64,000 nucleotides of DNA, taken from Carposina sasakii (taxonomy: Eukaryota > Arthropoda > Insecta > Lepidoptera > Carposinidae). Positions 22,569-32,839 of the stretch are shown piece after piece. Each line of letters begins with the position of its first letter. Positions within the stretch are counted from its first letter, which is position 1. The position numbers and the translations under genes are program-made. The stretch is taken from NCBI GenBank assembly GCA_014607495.2, contig CP053152.1, positions 3,224,001 to 3,288,000 on the forward strand, given 5' to 3'. The notes under the pieces were generated by a model. The model ran no database searches. It saw only the letters and a program-made list of their open reading frames with translations, and was not told where the DNA came from.

Positions 22569-23540
22569 TACTTGTTATCTTTAACACAAAGGTGGTTGAA
22601 GTGTAATAGATTAAGGATTTGTTGGACACTGGTTAGATCTTGACAAAGTGTATGAAATGTACACTGAAGTATTGTGGCAGGATGTAAGATATAAATAAGT
22701 GCAAACATACATAACTAATTATTGAATTAGTGCTTACATATATACACAGCAGATGTGTCACACACACACAGTATACTAAAAATAATAACAAATAGAACGA
22801 AAGACTTATCACACTGCAACTATACTGCATATATTGGATTTGGACCACAGAACACAACTATGGTCAACAGGTCAATCACTATCTATTAGTCCTTTTGATT
22901 GATAGTATCCTACTACATACTAGCTACAATAAACACTATGAACTATAGTGTTTCATTTAAGCAAGTTCTAATAAACTAAAACACAATTATTTTGCTTTAC
23001 CAAGCACACATATTATCCTGTTCTTTTTTAAATCACCAATAACTAAATAAAAGATGCAGTATGTGCACTAAATACCTAAATAGAGATGAAAAAAAAAATC
23101 ATCAATTTTTTAGCAGTTGAAGCAATAGGACCTTAATGCAAATGTATGTATATAGAATCAATGATTTCCTCTTTCTGTTAATTAGTTTGTATGAATAGAA
23201 GCAAAAAAAGTTATCACATAAACCATAACCAATGAAATGGTATACTCTCCCCAAGTGAATCTGGCACCACCACCACCATCCTTAGCAAGGCCACTCACTT
23301 TTGATAATTACTGGAGAATATTAAATGAAGAATCTTCTAGAAAGGGGTAGAAAACCAAAACAAGGCACTTTCCAATAACCAGTCAAGTCACTAAGGGAGA
23401 AAATAAATTTTGTGTTAACAAATGGCATATTGCTTTGCTTGAAATAATACATTAAAGTAAAGTAAAAAAGGGTTTATTTCCAAAAATACATTTGACAATA
23501 TTTAGTTTTTACTGTGAATCCTACACTAGAACCTGTATTG
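22569..23540. other. AT-rich spacer without recognised gene
   Basis: No supported gene or complete repeat was seen. The DNA is AT-rich and contains a short CACACACACA run near 22760. Confidence 0.5.
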
Positions 23541-23542
23541 TA

Positions 23543-24851
23543 CCTAGTCGGTTCTTAAATACTGTCACTGGCAATTTATTTTAAAAATAGAACACCTAGA
23601 AAAAAAAATTAAATGGTGTTCGATTTTCGAATATTTTTTTATTAATAATCTGCCAAATCACAATTACAGTCATTCATTTTTACGATGGAGTGGACTCGCA
23701 AAGAGGACAGAGTAGCAGTAATTGCATTGCATCGTTGCGGCCATCCACCGAAGACGATATTCAACTTGCTTCAAAAGTTAAAACTCACGAAGAGGTTCGT
23801 GTACCGTACCATCAAGAGGTACCTACAATGAAACCTCTAGTGTCGATGACAAGAAAAGAAACGGCAGACCTCGTTCCGTTAGGACTCCAGGGGTCATCAA
23901 AGCAATCAAGGCGCGTATTGCAAGAAATCCCGTCCGCAAACAGAAAGTGTTTGCTTTGGAGATGGGATTAACCAGAAGTACCGTAAAAAAAGTACTCAAT
24001 GAAGACCTGGGACTACGAGCATACCGAAAAAAGAATGGGCATCTTCTGAACGCGCGTCTGATAGATATGAGAGCCAAGAAATGCAAAGTTTTACTAAAGC
24101 GGTACGCAAGAAACAGACACCGCGATATCCTGTTTACAGACGACAAAATTTTTAATATCGAAGAGAAGTACAACAAACAAAATGACAGGGTGTACGCTAC
24201 CAGCTCTGCGGCCGCTGGAAATGCCATTCCTAGAGTGCTGCACGGCCATCATCCATCATCAATCATGATTTGGTTGGGAGTGTCCAACTATGGCCCTACT
24301 GAAGTGCATTTTTGTGAAAAAGGTGTCAAAACCAGTGCAAAATTGTACCAAGACACGGTTTTAGATCGCATAGTAAAAGATCTGCCCCAGACACTCTTTG
24401 GAGGAGTCATTTGTGTTTCAACAGGACTCGGCACCAGCGCATAAGGCCAAAACAACTCAGGAGTGGTTCGAGCGCCAGAATATCGAGCTAATAAGGCATC
24501 AAGATTGGCCCTCATCTAGCCCTGACCTCAATCCACTGGATTACAAAATTTGGCAGGAATTGGAGGAGAAGGTCTGTTCTAAACCTCACAAAAATTTGAG
24601 CAGCCTAAAGTCATCATTGATTAAAGCAGTGGCCGATATCGACATGAATATGGTCCGTGCTGCTATTGATGACTGGCCGCGAAGATTGAAGGCTTGTGTG
24701 AAAAATGGTGGCAATCATTTTGATTAAATTTTGTGTTTAATGTAAGCCAATTAAATTACCTTTTTTAAAAAAAATACTTTTTTCGAATATCATGACTAGT
24801 TTTCATTTTATAGCCAATTTTGTTTGTGACAGAATTTAAGCACCGACTAGG
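23543..24851 (+). mobile_element. DD37D maT-like Tc1/mariner transposon
   Basis: A 1309-bp element is flanked by TA (23541-23542 and 24852-24853). Its inverted ends CCTAGTCGGTTCTTAAAT and the complement of CCTAGTCGGTGCTTAAAT hold about 28 bases with few mismatches. It encodes a single frameshifted transposase in the plus direction. Size and catalytic spacing fit the maT group. Confidence 0.85.
23685..24727 (+). pseudogene. maT-like transposase, two frameshifts
   Basis: The reading starts MEWTRKEDRVAVIALHRCG, an N-terminal helix-turn-helix. It shifts frame near 23822-23828, continues through SVDDKKRNGRPRSV and the second HTH (GLTRSTVKKVLNEDLGL), and carries the first catalytic Asp in ILFTDDKIF. 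It shifts again near 24390-24400 and ends with FQQDSAPAHK, SSPDLNPLDYKIW and a TAA at 24725. The distance from the Asp of QQD to the Asp of LDY is 37 residues, giving the DD37D signature. The frameshifts show this copy cannot make an active enzyme. Confidence 0.85.
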
Positions 24852-24853
24852 TA

Positions 24854-25638
24854 CATTAAATATTAAATTGTTTAATTTATGGTTATTTGTGTTCATTTGT
24901 AGATAATCATGGATCTATTTCAATCTATAATAGAGCAATTAGCCATTAACATCATCATAAATAAAATAAATATTGTCAAATTGGGAAACAAAACATGTTA
25001 ATGGTATTTTAGCAAGCCTAGGAACGTAAATATTGATTTATTGAATTTTTAAATTCAAATTTCTTTAATATTAAATAAATAGAAAATATATCTCATGACC
25101 AATAAGAAATTGTAAAAGTGTTATTTATTATGTACACAATCAATTATAAATATTTATTTAAAACAACTTGTAAAAATAGGGTATATGCATGATTTTCTTT
25201 TATTTAATTTTTGATTCAACATAAATAATAATGAATAAAGTTTGCCCTTGAAATGGCATATCTAAGTTTAACCATTTTGGATTTACAGAGATTAAAAAAT
25301 ATGAGCCGGCAAAATGTTTTTGAAACACTCCGTTTGCTCCATACTAAAATGGCATAGACTTTTATTGCATAGTACATAACCATCTCAAATTAGCATGGGC
25401 AAAAAATGCAATCTTATTTTATATGTATACAATCTTATTTTATATATAGTGTGTATAGTTGTTAATAAAAATTGTTTATTGATAGGTACAGATATTAATA
25501 AAGTATTTATTAAATTAATATTGTAATAAATAATTAAAAAATTAAACTTCTTTTATGTTGTAAATTTTTTTCGTTAATTTTTTCAAACTTTTGATGTAAT
25601 TTTTGCATTATTCGGTTTGTATTTGTAATATCTTTCAG
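24854..25638. other. AT-rich spacer without recognised gene
   Basis: Very AT-rich sequence with short A/T runs. No repeat with a partner in the window and no coding similarity seen. Confidence 0.5.
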
Positions 25639-25812
25639 ACAAATATAAAAAAACCTGTTTTCGTGTCAGACGCATATTCCCTATTAAATAGGAATGTACC
25701 TTCTCACTCAAATAATAATTATTATAACAGTACAGTGACTAAAATAATAAACAATGCACTTAAAAACATTGGATATTCAAATATGTGGAAGTCTTTTACA
25801 AAATTAACTTCT
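25639..25812 (+). CDS. Unassigned candidate internal exon (58 codons, phase 0/0)
   Basis: A 174-base open stretch is bounded by a pyrimidine-rich acceptor (ATCTTTCAG) and a perfect donor (GTAAGT), with the reading frame open throughout and a length divisible by three. The encoded segment starts TNIKKPVFVSDAYSLLNRN, is rich in Asn, Ser and Lys, and matches no family I recognise. The region between Orai and ERK otherwise shows only transposons and AT-rich DNA, and no partner exon was identified on either side. It could be an internal exon of an unknown gene, an exon of a decayed element, or a chance ORF. Composition cannot decide, because Asn/Lys/Ile-rich translations are expected from AT-rich sequence. 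Confidence 0.25.
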
Positions 25813-26500
25813 GTAAGTAGATAACTAGGTATGTAGGAAATTGAGACAGCAGATTTACAGTATTGTCAAACACATTGTAATTAACGTAAAAAGCTACAGT
25901 GAGGACAAACTAATTAAAGGGCAGAACACACACACCAGTCACAATCTATAATTTTGTTTACCTTGGCTTGTTTTGGACACCAGCTATTAGACTGACTGAG
26001 ACGGCTGGTTGAGTGAACGAAGTGAGGATTAGTACCAACTGTGCTGGCCGACCAAACCGACATACCTAAACAAATTGCACGGAAGCCCTTGGACTTGAAG
26101 CTACGAGGTCACAGCACACTAAATGTAATGTCCATGGAAGAAATAAATTTATAAAAGTCACAAAAACCAAATAACTAATTTATTGTGTATCAAAACCCAT
26201 TGGGATGTTTTAAAAAGGCTATCAGACGGAAATATCACAAATCACAACATTTTAGCCAAAAAAAACAAATCGGCCATCGACTTTTTTGTTTGACTAGTTT
26301 TGCTTTTTTTTTTGTTGGACTGGCTCTGGCTACGTTTTTTAACTACGTATCAATGTCTTTGTTAAGCTTTACCAAAGTCATAGAGAAAAGACATGGAAAA
26401 GACCTCAGAAAAGACGCGAAGTAAACCACAAGAACTATGACCCATTGATGTACATACCTCAATTATTTTAATTTGAAAGATTTTGGACTGAAAACATCTC
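25813..26500. other. Spacer without recognised gene
   Basis: An ORF of 79 codons at 26185-26424 has no family resemblance and is probably fortuitous. No repeat structure was noted. Confidence 0.45.
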
Positions 26501-26504
26501 TAAG

Positions 26505-26690
26505 TATTGAATTGTATCAGGCGTCACTATTCGGAAGTTCAAATCTCTATTGAGGGATCGCCCACCACCGGGCCCTATACCCTCCGCTGACCCTCGGATC
26601 CGCCCACTCATGATCACGAACACAAGACACTACAGTCGCAACGAGAAGCCAGATCCAAGCACCTAGCATGCAACCATAAATACATAGCTG
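26505..26690 (+). repeat. Dispersed repeat, GGGCCC family copy
   Basis: The run from TATTGAATTGTATCAGGCGT through CTATTGAGGGATCGCCC to GGGCCCTATACCCTCCGCTG recurs at 54035-54145. It is also found reversed and diverged at 35940-36045 and 7610-7800. No TIR or tail defines its class. Confidence 0.55.
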
Positions 26691-27088
26691 CTAATACATA
26701 CATAATAAATACATAGTAATTACTTATTATTATTTATTAACTTATTTAGAGAAGAATTTGGTGAGTTCCAAACAGGGATTTGGTATGTTCCAAAAAACGT
26801 AGTATATTATATTCTCTTTGGTTCCATTCATAAAAATACCTAATTCATAAAAAAAATCACGGCACATTTTGACAGATATTTTTTTTTGTTCGGATACAGT
26901 TTATAGCTGCGTTCTAAAACGAAATCTTATTTTCATATTAACTTTCCGTGTTTGCAACCTCAGACATTGCGTAGCTAGGCGTTCTCTGCCTCGCACAGTG
27001 GGCTAGGATTGAAAAAAATGGGAATTACGGATCGAAGTGTGCGAATTGCGTCGAATTTTTTTCTGTGTACTCATTTTATTAAAACAAA

Positions 27089-27783
27089 TGTAGCAGAGCC
27101 ATCTATCGGATGTAGGAGAGAACCACAATCGAATGCAAAATCCTAGCACGCGATATCGAAGTTTCTCACAATGATTGGAATATATACATGGGCCGAACAA
27201 CAACTAGCGGCCCGGTGGGGCCGGAAGCGCTTCCCTTTTCACCACCTCCACACTGGTGACCCCTGTGAACCGGACATACGCAACCTTCAGCCTTCAGGAA
27301 CTTCACCATCATCGCAGCACTCCGCAACAAAGTATCATCATAGCAGTATCACTTCTCCTCTCCTTCTACGATAGCAGCATAATCACGCCAGTAGCCAATA
27401 AACCCATAACAAGCCGCCATGACAGCTTCCTGGACCTGCTAGCAACGCACGCACTTAACGGCAACACGGCACATGTTCCCAGTCCACGCTCAGACCAGAA
27501 CACATCAGCCTCATCACGTTCACAGTCGCCTCAAAGACCAGAACGCATCGCCGCAACACGTTCCCAGTCGACTCACCGACCAGAACACATATCGCCTGCA
27601 TGCTCGTCGCAACACTTTTCGGTCGACTCACTGACCCGAATGCATACTTGCGAGAGTACACGCGGGTGCTGCTGTAAAACATATCGTCCTTCGGTCTGGA
27701 AGGGGAGTGATGTAGCGGAACCATCTATCGGATGTAGGAGAGAACCACATTCGAATGCAAAATCCCTAGAACGCGATATCGAA
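27089..27783 (+). mobile_element. Internally deleted LTR retrotransposon remnant
   Basis: A 72-bp direct repeat starting TGTAGC and containing ATCTATCGGATGTAGGAGAG occurs at 27089-27160 and 27711-27783. The second copy is preceded by a purine tract GGAAGGGGAGTGA (27698-27710), as expected of a polypurine tract before a 3' LTR. Between them is an open stretch (27256-27870) rich in Ser, Arg, His and Pro (SRSQSPQRPERIAATRSQST-like), probably non-enzymatic. No protease, RT or integrase motif was seen. Confidence 0.55.
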
Positions 27784-27852
27784 ATATTGATTTTGTTTGG
27801 AGAAAAAATAAAAACTGTAAATATATCGAAAGTGGTAAAAGTGTTAGCATTG

Positions 27853-28160
27853 GTGGTTAGTAAGGGTTAAAGTAGAGTTGACGGCCGACATTTTATGCAT
27901 TGGAATTTATGTTGCAAGTCTGCCGCCTTGGGCTCCACGCGACCATCATCGCCATACTAAATGTATGGGGACCATCGACTTCAATCTTTTGTTAGTTGTT
28001 GTGGTTAGTAGGCGTGATAGAAGAGTTGACGGCAAATATTTTATGCTTTGGAGTCTACTTAATAAGTCATCCGCCTTGACCTCCACAGGAGTTAGAAATT
28101 TCCCATACTAAATGTATGAAAAGTATCGACTTCAGCAAAATGTTGGCTATGGCGGCTAGT
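27853..28160 (+). repeat. Two-unit diverged tandem repeat (about 148 bp)
   Basis: Phrases AGAGTTGACGGC, ATTTTATGC, CATACTAAATGTATG and ATCGACTTCA recur in the same order about 148 bases apart. The units are clearly diverged. They lie inside the TIR element ending at 28258. Confidence 0.6.
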
Positions 28161-28429
28161 TGTTTGTTTTAATAAATTGAGTACACAGAAAAAAATTCGA
28201 CGCGATTTGCACACTTCGATCCGTAATTCCCATTTTTTTCAATCCTAGCCCACTGTGCCGCGTCCCGTCTATATAAATGTATTGTTATGTATTGTGAGAC
28301 ATTCATGAATGACGCTGGAATATAATATGCTGGAGTGTCGGAAATTACATAGGTATGTAAATAATCTAAGCATAGGTACATATCCGAATTAGATTGCGGC
28401 AGCATGACATTGACATTTGACATGACGTG

Positions 28430-28751
28430 ACAGCGAATAAAAGAGAAAGCACGTTTTCTTACTCATTTTTATAACGGGATTGCGTCCGTGCGGGAGTGTC
28501 CGTGGAGTGTAAAATTGGTTGAAAGGAAAAGGATAATGATAAGCGGTTGCCGATTTAACTATTTTGTTGGATGGTAAATAATGTAGGTCGGTCCTGTTTG
28601 TTTTTCGTTCAATTTGCTAATAACTTGTGTGAATTTGTGTTACTCGTGCCGTGTCCTTTGTGGCTGGATGCTGAATAGCAGCGAGCGCTGGCTGAGAGAG
28701 ATACGATAAACAGTCTTGTTTGAGTGACTTCAGTGATTGTCAAGCGTCAGG
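28430..28751 (+). promoter_or_regulatory. Probable 5' UTR/promoter region of ERK
   Basis: The 320 bases before the ERK start codon are less AT-rich than the flanks and free of recognised repeats. They lie just beyond the right end of a TIR element (28258). No clear TATA box or initiator can be assigned by eye, so the transcription start is unknown. Confidence 0.35.
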
Positions 28752-28879
28752 ATGGCCGAAGCAGCAGGTGCGGCAAGCAATAACCCCAACGCCGAGATAG
28801 TGCGTGGCCAGGTGTTTGAAGTGGGACCTAGATACACAAACCTGCAGTACATTGGAGAAGGCGCTTACGGAATGGTTGT
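28752..28879 (+). CDS. ERK: ERK/MAP kinase (rolled type), first coding exon only
   Basis: This exon encodes the first 42 residues of a Ser/Thr MAP kinase of the ERK1/2 family, the terminal kinase of the Ras-Raf-MEK cascade. It begins MAEAAGAAS and contains [20 protein letters not shown] followed by the glycine-rich ATP-binding loop GEGAYG (residues 35-40). It ends after GT of the next codon at a perfect GTAAGT donor (phase 2). The ATG has A at -3 and G at +4, a strong start context, and no in-frame alternative lies nearby. The N-terminal Ala-rich leader followed by the [11 protein letters not shown] block is typical of insect ERK. The rest of the kinase (AxKK lysine, HRD, DFG, TEY) was not recognised in the remaining 35 kb, so intron 1 probably runs past the window edge. 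The gene is divergent from Orai. Confidence 0.9.
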
Positions 28880-29342
28880 GTAAGTACTAATTTATTTACC
28901 CACTATATTATTACCCAGGTATGTAGTTACTTCGGTCAGATAGTAACTAATTATTTTCCTTGTAGATTTGTTGGTTACGGATGTACACTAGACTTACAAT
29001 TTTGTCGACAGTTCCTACTGCTGGTTCTACATATATTAGTTGTAGTAATTATTATTTATAATGTTCATTATTTTACTTATTAAAGTATAACTATTACATT
29101 TCCTGATATTATGTAGTGTTAAGGTCATAATAACTTGCTTACTGGGGGATAGTACTGGTAATCTGTAAAGTAAATATTAGATTAGGTAATAAATCTGTCT
29201 ATTGCTCCGGCAACACAAACTCCAGATTACAGATGAATTTGTATTATGGCCCATTTATATTATCTTAGTGTTTAGTAGAGTACTTACTAAACTAAAGAGG
29301 TAAGTGTTTTAATAGTAGAATCTTGCTAAAGCAAGTCGTTAG

Positions 29343-29592
29343 TGTCATAGACTAATAAGATGTCATAGAGTGCTAATGTCATACTAACTGTTTCGATTCA
29401 CCATTAGACTTTTCGGTGCCTCACAATTCCAGTCCTTGACACTAAGATTCTATTAGTGTAATGTATAGTAATGTACTACATTACTAATGTCTTGTAACAT
29501 ACAGTAACACAATCTAAGTGTCAAGGACTGGAATTGTGAGGCACTGAAAAGTCTAATGGGACATCATAACTGTTAGTATGACATTAATGTTG
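29343..29592. mobile_element. Fold-back MITE (GTGCTAATGTCATACTAAC family), copy 1
   Basis: The left arm, with TTTTCGGTGCCTCACAATTC and CAGTCCTTGACACT, is inverted on the right as AGTGTCAAGGACTGG with GAATTGTGAGGCACTGAAAA. Arms are about 90 bases around an 80-base centre. A second copy lies at 53053-53331. Confidence 0.8.
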
Positions 29593-30219
29593 ATTCCGGC
29601 AGGCACAACTTATTCTTAAACATAATTAAACCCAAAAATATAGGTTTAAACATGTCAAAAGCTATTCTGGCAGTCACTTTTCTGACAGGGGCAACAAAAT
29701 TTAATTTAAATTGACATTTCAACTTTTTTTGTTCAATTCACTTTAGGTTTATGCGTAAAAAGCTATTCTGGTGGTCAAGTTTATTAGCACTCTAAATCTA
29801 CATCTTATTTCTCTATGTTAGTGTTTAAAATAAAGTTTCTACTGGTAAAGCTCTATACTAAACTCGTAAGTTAATGTAAACCAGCCCTTAGTACTGAAAG
29901 TTTAACTACTGAGAACATTTTAGGTGAATTCACGAAATATAACATAATAGGGATATTGAAATTACATGCTTTTAAACATTTGTACAAGTTGTAAACAAAA
30001 TAAATAAAGTTACAGAGTGAAGCTTTTTGCGAGTGAGTTACCAACAATTATTTATTGTTGTAAAATGGATAGGTACTCCATTTTAGCTATCAATTCACTT
30101 ATCATAATTTATGGCCATAAGTTTACCAATGTCTAGGATTATTAATAATTTTAATATATAGGTATAATATCTTGACTAAGATAAATTTATAAAAACACTT
30201 CACACATTTAGAAAAGAGA

Positions 30220-30360
30220 TGGTAAAATTTGTTATCCGAGTAATTGACCCGGTGGCTTAGTGGATATAGCGGCTGGCACGGTTTGCAGCGGTCGTGGGTT
30301 CGATTCCCACTTGGGTGAAGATTTTTTTCCATTTTCTTTATTAATAATTTCATAATGTCT
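30220..30360 (+). mobile_element. tRNA-derived SINE, copy with tRNA-like head
   Basis: The head 30246-30317 resembles a tRNA: GACCCGG at the 5' end, A-box-like TGGCTTAGTGG and B-box GGTTCGATTCC with a good T-arm. It is followed by a common body GAAGATTTTTTTCCATTTTC. A complete copy is at 40915-41055 and a 5'-truncated one at 33528-33595. The anticodon arm is not credible, so it is not a functional tRNA gene. Confidence 0.65.
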
Positions 30361-30761
30361 AGGATGCCTATAAGATTTTGCTCCTTTTGTCATATCTATA
30401 TAAGTAAACAGTAATTTTGGCTGTAATTTAATTCCATAATTATTTTATTATTATGGAAAACAAGAGGTAGATGAGCATTTAGTCATCACTACAGATTTTA
30501 AAACATAGTTGCTTCCCGCCGTCTGTCCCTATGTATGCTAAGATCTTTTAAAATATGCATCGGATTTTGATGTGGTTTTTTTTTAATAGATAGAGTGATT
30601 CAAGAGAAAGGTTTATACATATAAACCTTTCTCTAAAACTAGAGACCCACCCTGGCTTCGTACGGGTGTAATGCCCTTTCACGCGGCCGAAGTTGTGGGC
30701 GACCGCTAGTATTGTATAAAGGGGCTATCCATATATTACGTCACAGGTTTAGGGGAGTTAA

Positions 30762-31270
30762 AACTTTTTAACACTTGTGTTCTGCCAGTCCTAACATATG
30801 GCTGCCAAACATGGGCCCTTACCAAAGCCCAAGTAAAGAAACTACAAACATGCCAAAATGTGATGGAAAGGAGCATGTTAGGAAAAAAGCTATCAGATAG
30901 GATAAGAATAGGTACTATTAAGAGTACCACAAAAACAAAAGATGTTACAAAAACAATAAATAAATTGAAATGCAGATGGGCTGGACATACAATAAGGGGA
31001 AATGATAAATGGTCCAAGATTACAATGAACTGGTATCCAAGATACATGACAAGGAAGAGAGGGAGACCCTTTAGACGATGGGTGGACAGTATTAAGGCAG
31101 TGGCTGGAGGCACCTGGACCAGGAAGGCGAGAGACAGGGAAAAGTGGAAACAATTGGAGGAGGCCTTTGTCAAAGGACAAACAAATATGGATGCTACATA
31201 GATATACCATAATATAATGTAAACCAATATAATGTAACCATTTCTGAATAAAGGCTATTATTATTATTAT
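30762..31270 (+). pseudogene. 5'-truncated LINE (RTE-like) C-terminus
   Basis: The frame reads LFNTCVLPVLTYGCQTWALT, then MERSMLGKKLSDRIRIGTI, KCRWAGHTIRGNDKWS and KRGRPFRRWVD, to a TAG at 31199-31201. This is the conserved C-terminal domain downstream of the RT in RTE-type polyproteins, here divergent from the 17.3-kb element and intact over its length. A short 3' UTR with AATAAA and a (TTA)n tail follow. Everything 5' of the thumb is missing, a typical 5' truncation. Confidence 0.75.
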
Positions 31271-31900
31271 TGTATCTCTGTTTAAATTCTCGGGACTTTT
31301 TAGAGAACTTTAATATGGTGTTGGATACACATGGCGGATACCATCGCCGACCGCACAATATGATACACCCGGCGATGGTCCCCGCTATGTGCAAGACTAT
31401 TGGAGTGCAGATCTATATCGTGCGATGGAAAATAAGGTCATGGACTATGGGGGTGATTGTTGGGTGGAGTTGGATAATCGGGCTATTTAAAGGAGACTAA
31501 CGGACGCCTGCCATTACAATCAAGTCTCAAAATTGCAAAGGTGGCAGGCGGTGATTCGCCGACTCATTTCATGGGCCCCCTGAAACGGCCGCACGCACGG
31601 AGCGACAAATGGGGCAACATTTGGTGAGCGGCTAGGGTGGAGGGGTGCCCCTGGACTTTAAACCGAAGCCAACTTGCCACTTACTGACGGGCACGTCCAC
31701 CCTCGAGCTGTCATAGCTCTCGCGACTCCACTCTGCCCGACCGGCGAAGGCAAGGCAGAGGTGGGGGAACTGTTCTTCGCTTCACTCCGGCGCCGGAGAT
31801 GAGGAACAGGGTCTTCCCCCGGGAGCACTTCAGGTTCGTGGGAACGCTACCTCCCAACAGCTCGCCACAAGCTGCCCTGCGGGCTTATTATTATTATTAT
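31271..31900 (+). repeat. Tandem unit 1 of a (TTA)n-bounded repeat
   Basis: It begins TGTATCTCTGTTTAAATTCT and ends GCGGGC(TTA)n. It matches the next unit (31901-32594) along its whole length but lacks about 55 bases after TCTCGGGACT. Part of the body (GGTGGCAGGCGGTGA, ACGGCCGCACGCACGGAGCG) is GC-rich unlike the surroundings. No coding region is supported. Confidence 0.7.
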
Positions 31901-32594
31901 TGTATCTCTGTTTAAATTCTCGGGACTACAGAGTCCCGGTCCTTTGAGAGGCGTGCATCGGGGCCGTGGCCAAGATGTAGAGGCCCTTTTTAGAGAACTT
32001 TAATATTGTGTGGGATACACATGGCGGATACCATCGCCGACCGCACAATATGATACATCCGGCGATGGTCCCCGCCATGTGCAAGACTATTGGAGTGCAG
32101 ATCTATGTCATGCGATGGAAACAAAGGTCATGGGGTATGGGGCTGAATGTTGGGTAGGGTTGGGTAACTGGGCTATTGAAGGAGACTAACGGACGCCTGC
32201 CATTACAACTAAGTTTCATAATTGTTTGGTGGCAGGCGGTGACTCGCCGACTCATTTCATGGGCCCCCTGAAACGGCCGCACGCACGGAGCGACAAAGGG
32301 GCAACATTTGGTGAGCGGCTAGGGTGGAGGGATGCCCCTGGACTTTAAACCGAAGCCAACTCGCCACTTACTGACGGGCACGTCCACCCTCGAGCTGTCA
32401 TAGCTCTCGCGACTCCACTCTGCCCGGCCGGCGAAGGCAAGGCAGAGGTGGGGGAATAGTTCCTCGTCAGACCTCACTCCGGCGCCGGAGATGAGGAACA
32501 AGATCTTCCCCCGGGAGTACTTCAGGTCCGTGGGAACGCTACCTCCCAACAGCTCGCCACAAGCTGACCTGCGGGCTTATTATTATTATTATTA
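31901..32594 (+). repeat. Tandem unit 2 of the same repeat
   Basis: A longer copy of the preceding unit with an extra segment around AGAGTCCCGGTCCTTTGAGA, also ending in (TTA)n. The (TTA)n joints suggest either repeated retroposition into the growing tail or unequal exchange between tails. Confidence 0.7.
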
Positions 32595-32839
32595 TAAGGG
32601 GAGTGAGGGGGTCGTCAAACTGTGACATTGTATGAAAAGGGGGTGGGAGGGGTCCTAAATTTTGTGACGTCACATTTTCATTCAATAATCTCTAAATATA
32701 AATTTGCAAAAAACGGCTAAATGTGACGTCACACTAGGGAGGGGGGTCTCACAAATGTGACCAGCTGTGACAAGGAGGGGGGAGGGGCAAAATATCATGA
32801 AATTTGTGTGACGTAATTTATGGATGACTCCAAAACCAC

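Larger units (their letters stand above)
26993..28258. mobile_element. 1.27-kb TIR element with about 92-bp inverted ends, carrying an LTR-element remnant
   Basis: The left end (26993-27085) starts GCACAGTGGGCTAGGATTGA and is inverted at 28166-28258 over about 92 bases with a few differences. The interior holds an LTR retrotransposon fragment (27089 to about 27783 or beyond) and a two-unit tandem repeat (27853-28160). No transposase was recognised and no clear target duplication seen, so the superfamily is undetermined. It lies between Orai and ERK, ending about 490 bases before the ERK start. Confidence 0.75.
30722..32830. mobile_element. TIR element (CCATAWATTACGTCAC ends) hosting nested insertions
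   Basis: The left end GGGGCTATCCATATATTACG and the right end (complement of GGAGTCATCCATAAATTACG plus TCAC) are inverted over about 24 bases with four mismatches. The remaining interior, right of 32594, has GTGACGTCACA motifs and G-rich tracts. An RTE fragment and two tandem 0.6-0.7-kb units occupy 30762-32594, separating the two halves. Confidence 0.65.

Noticed and set aside
23823..24227. Minus-strand ORF of 134 codons
   Set aside because: It is the antisense of the maT-like transposase.
27256..27870. A host gene with Ser/Arg-rich repeats
   Set aside because: It lies between the direct repeats and before the polypurine tract of an LTR-type remnant, so it is better read as part of that element.
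30893..31227. Minus-strand hydrophobic ORFs that look like membrane proteins
   Set aside because: They are the reverse strand of the LINE C-terminal fragment; hydrophobicity follows from the base composition of the opposite Lys-rich frame.
31271..32594. CRISPR-like or satellite array
   Set aside because: Only two long units joined by (TTA)n, with no short regular repeat-spacer pattern.
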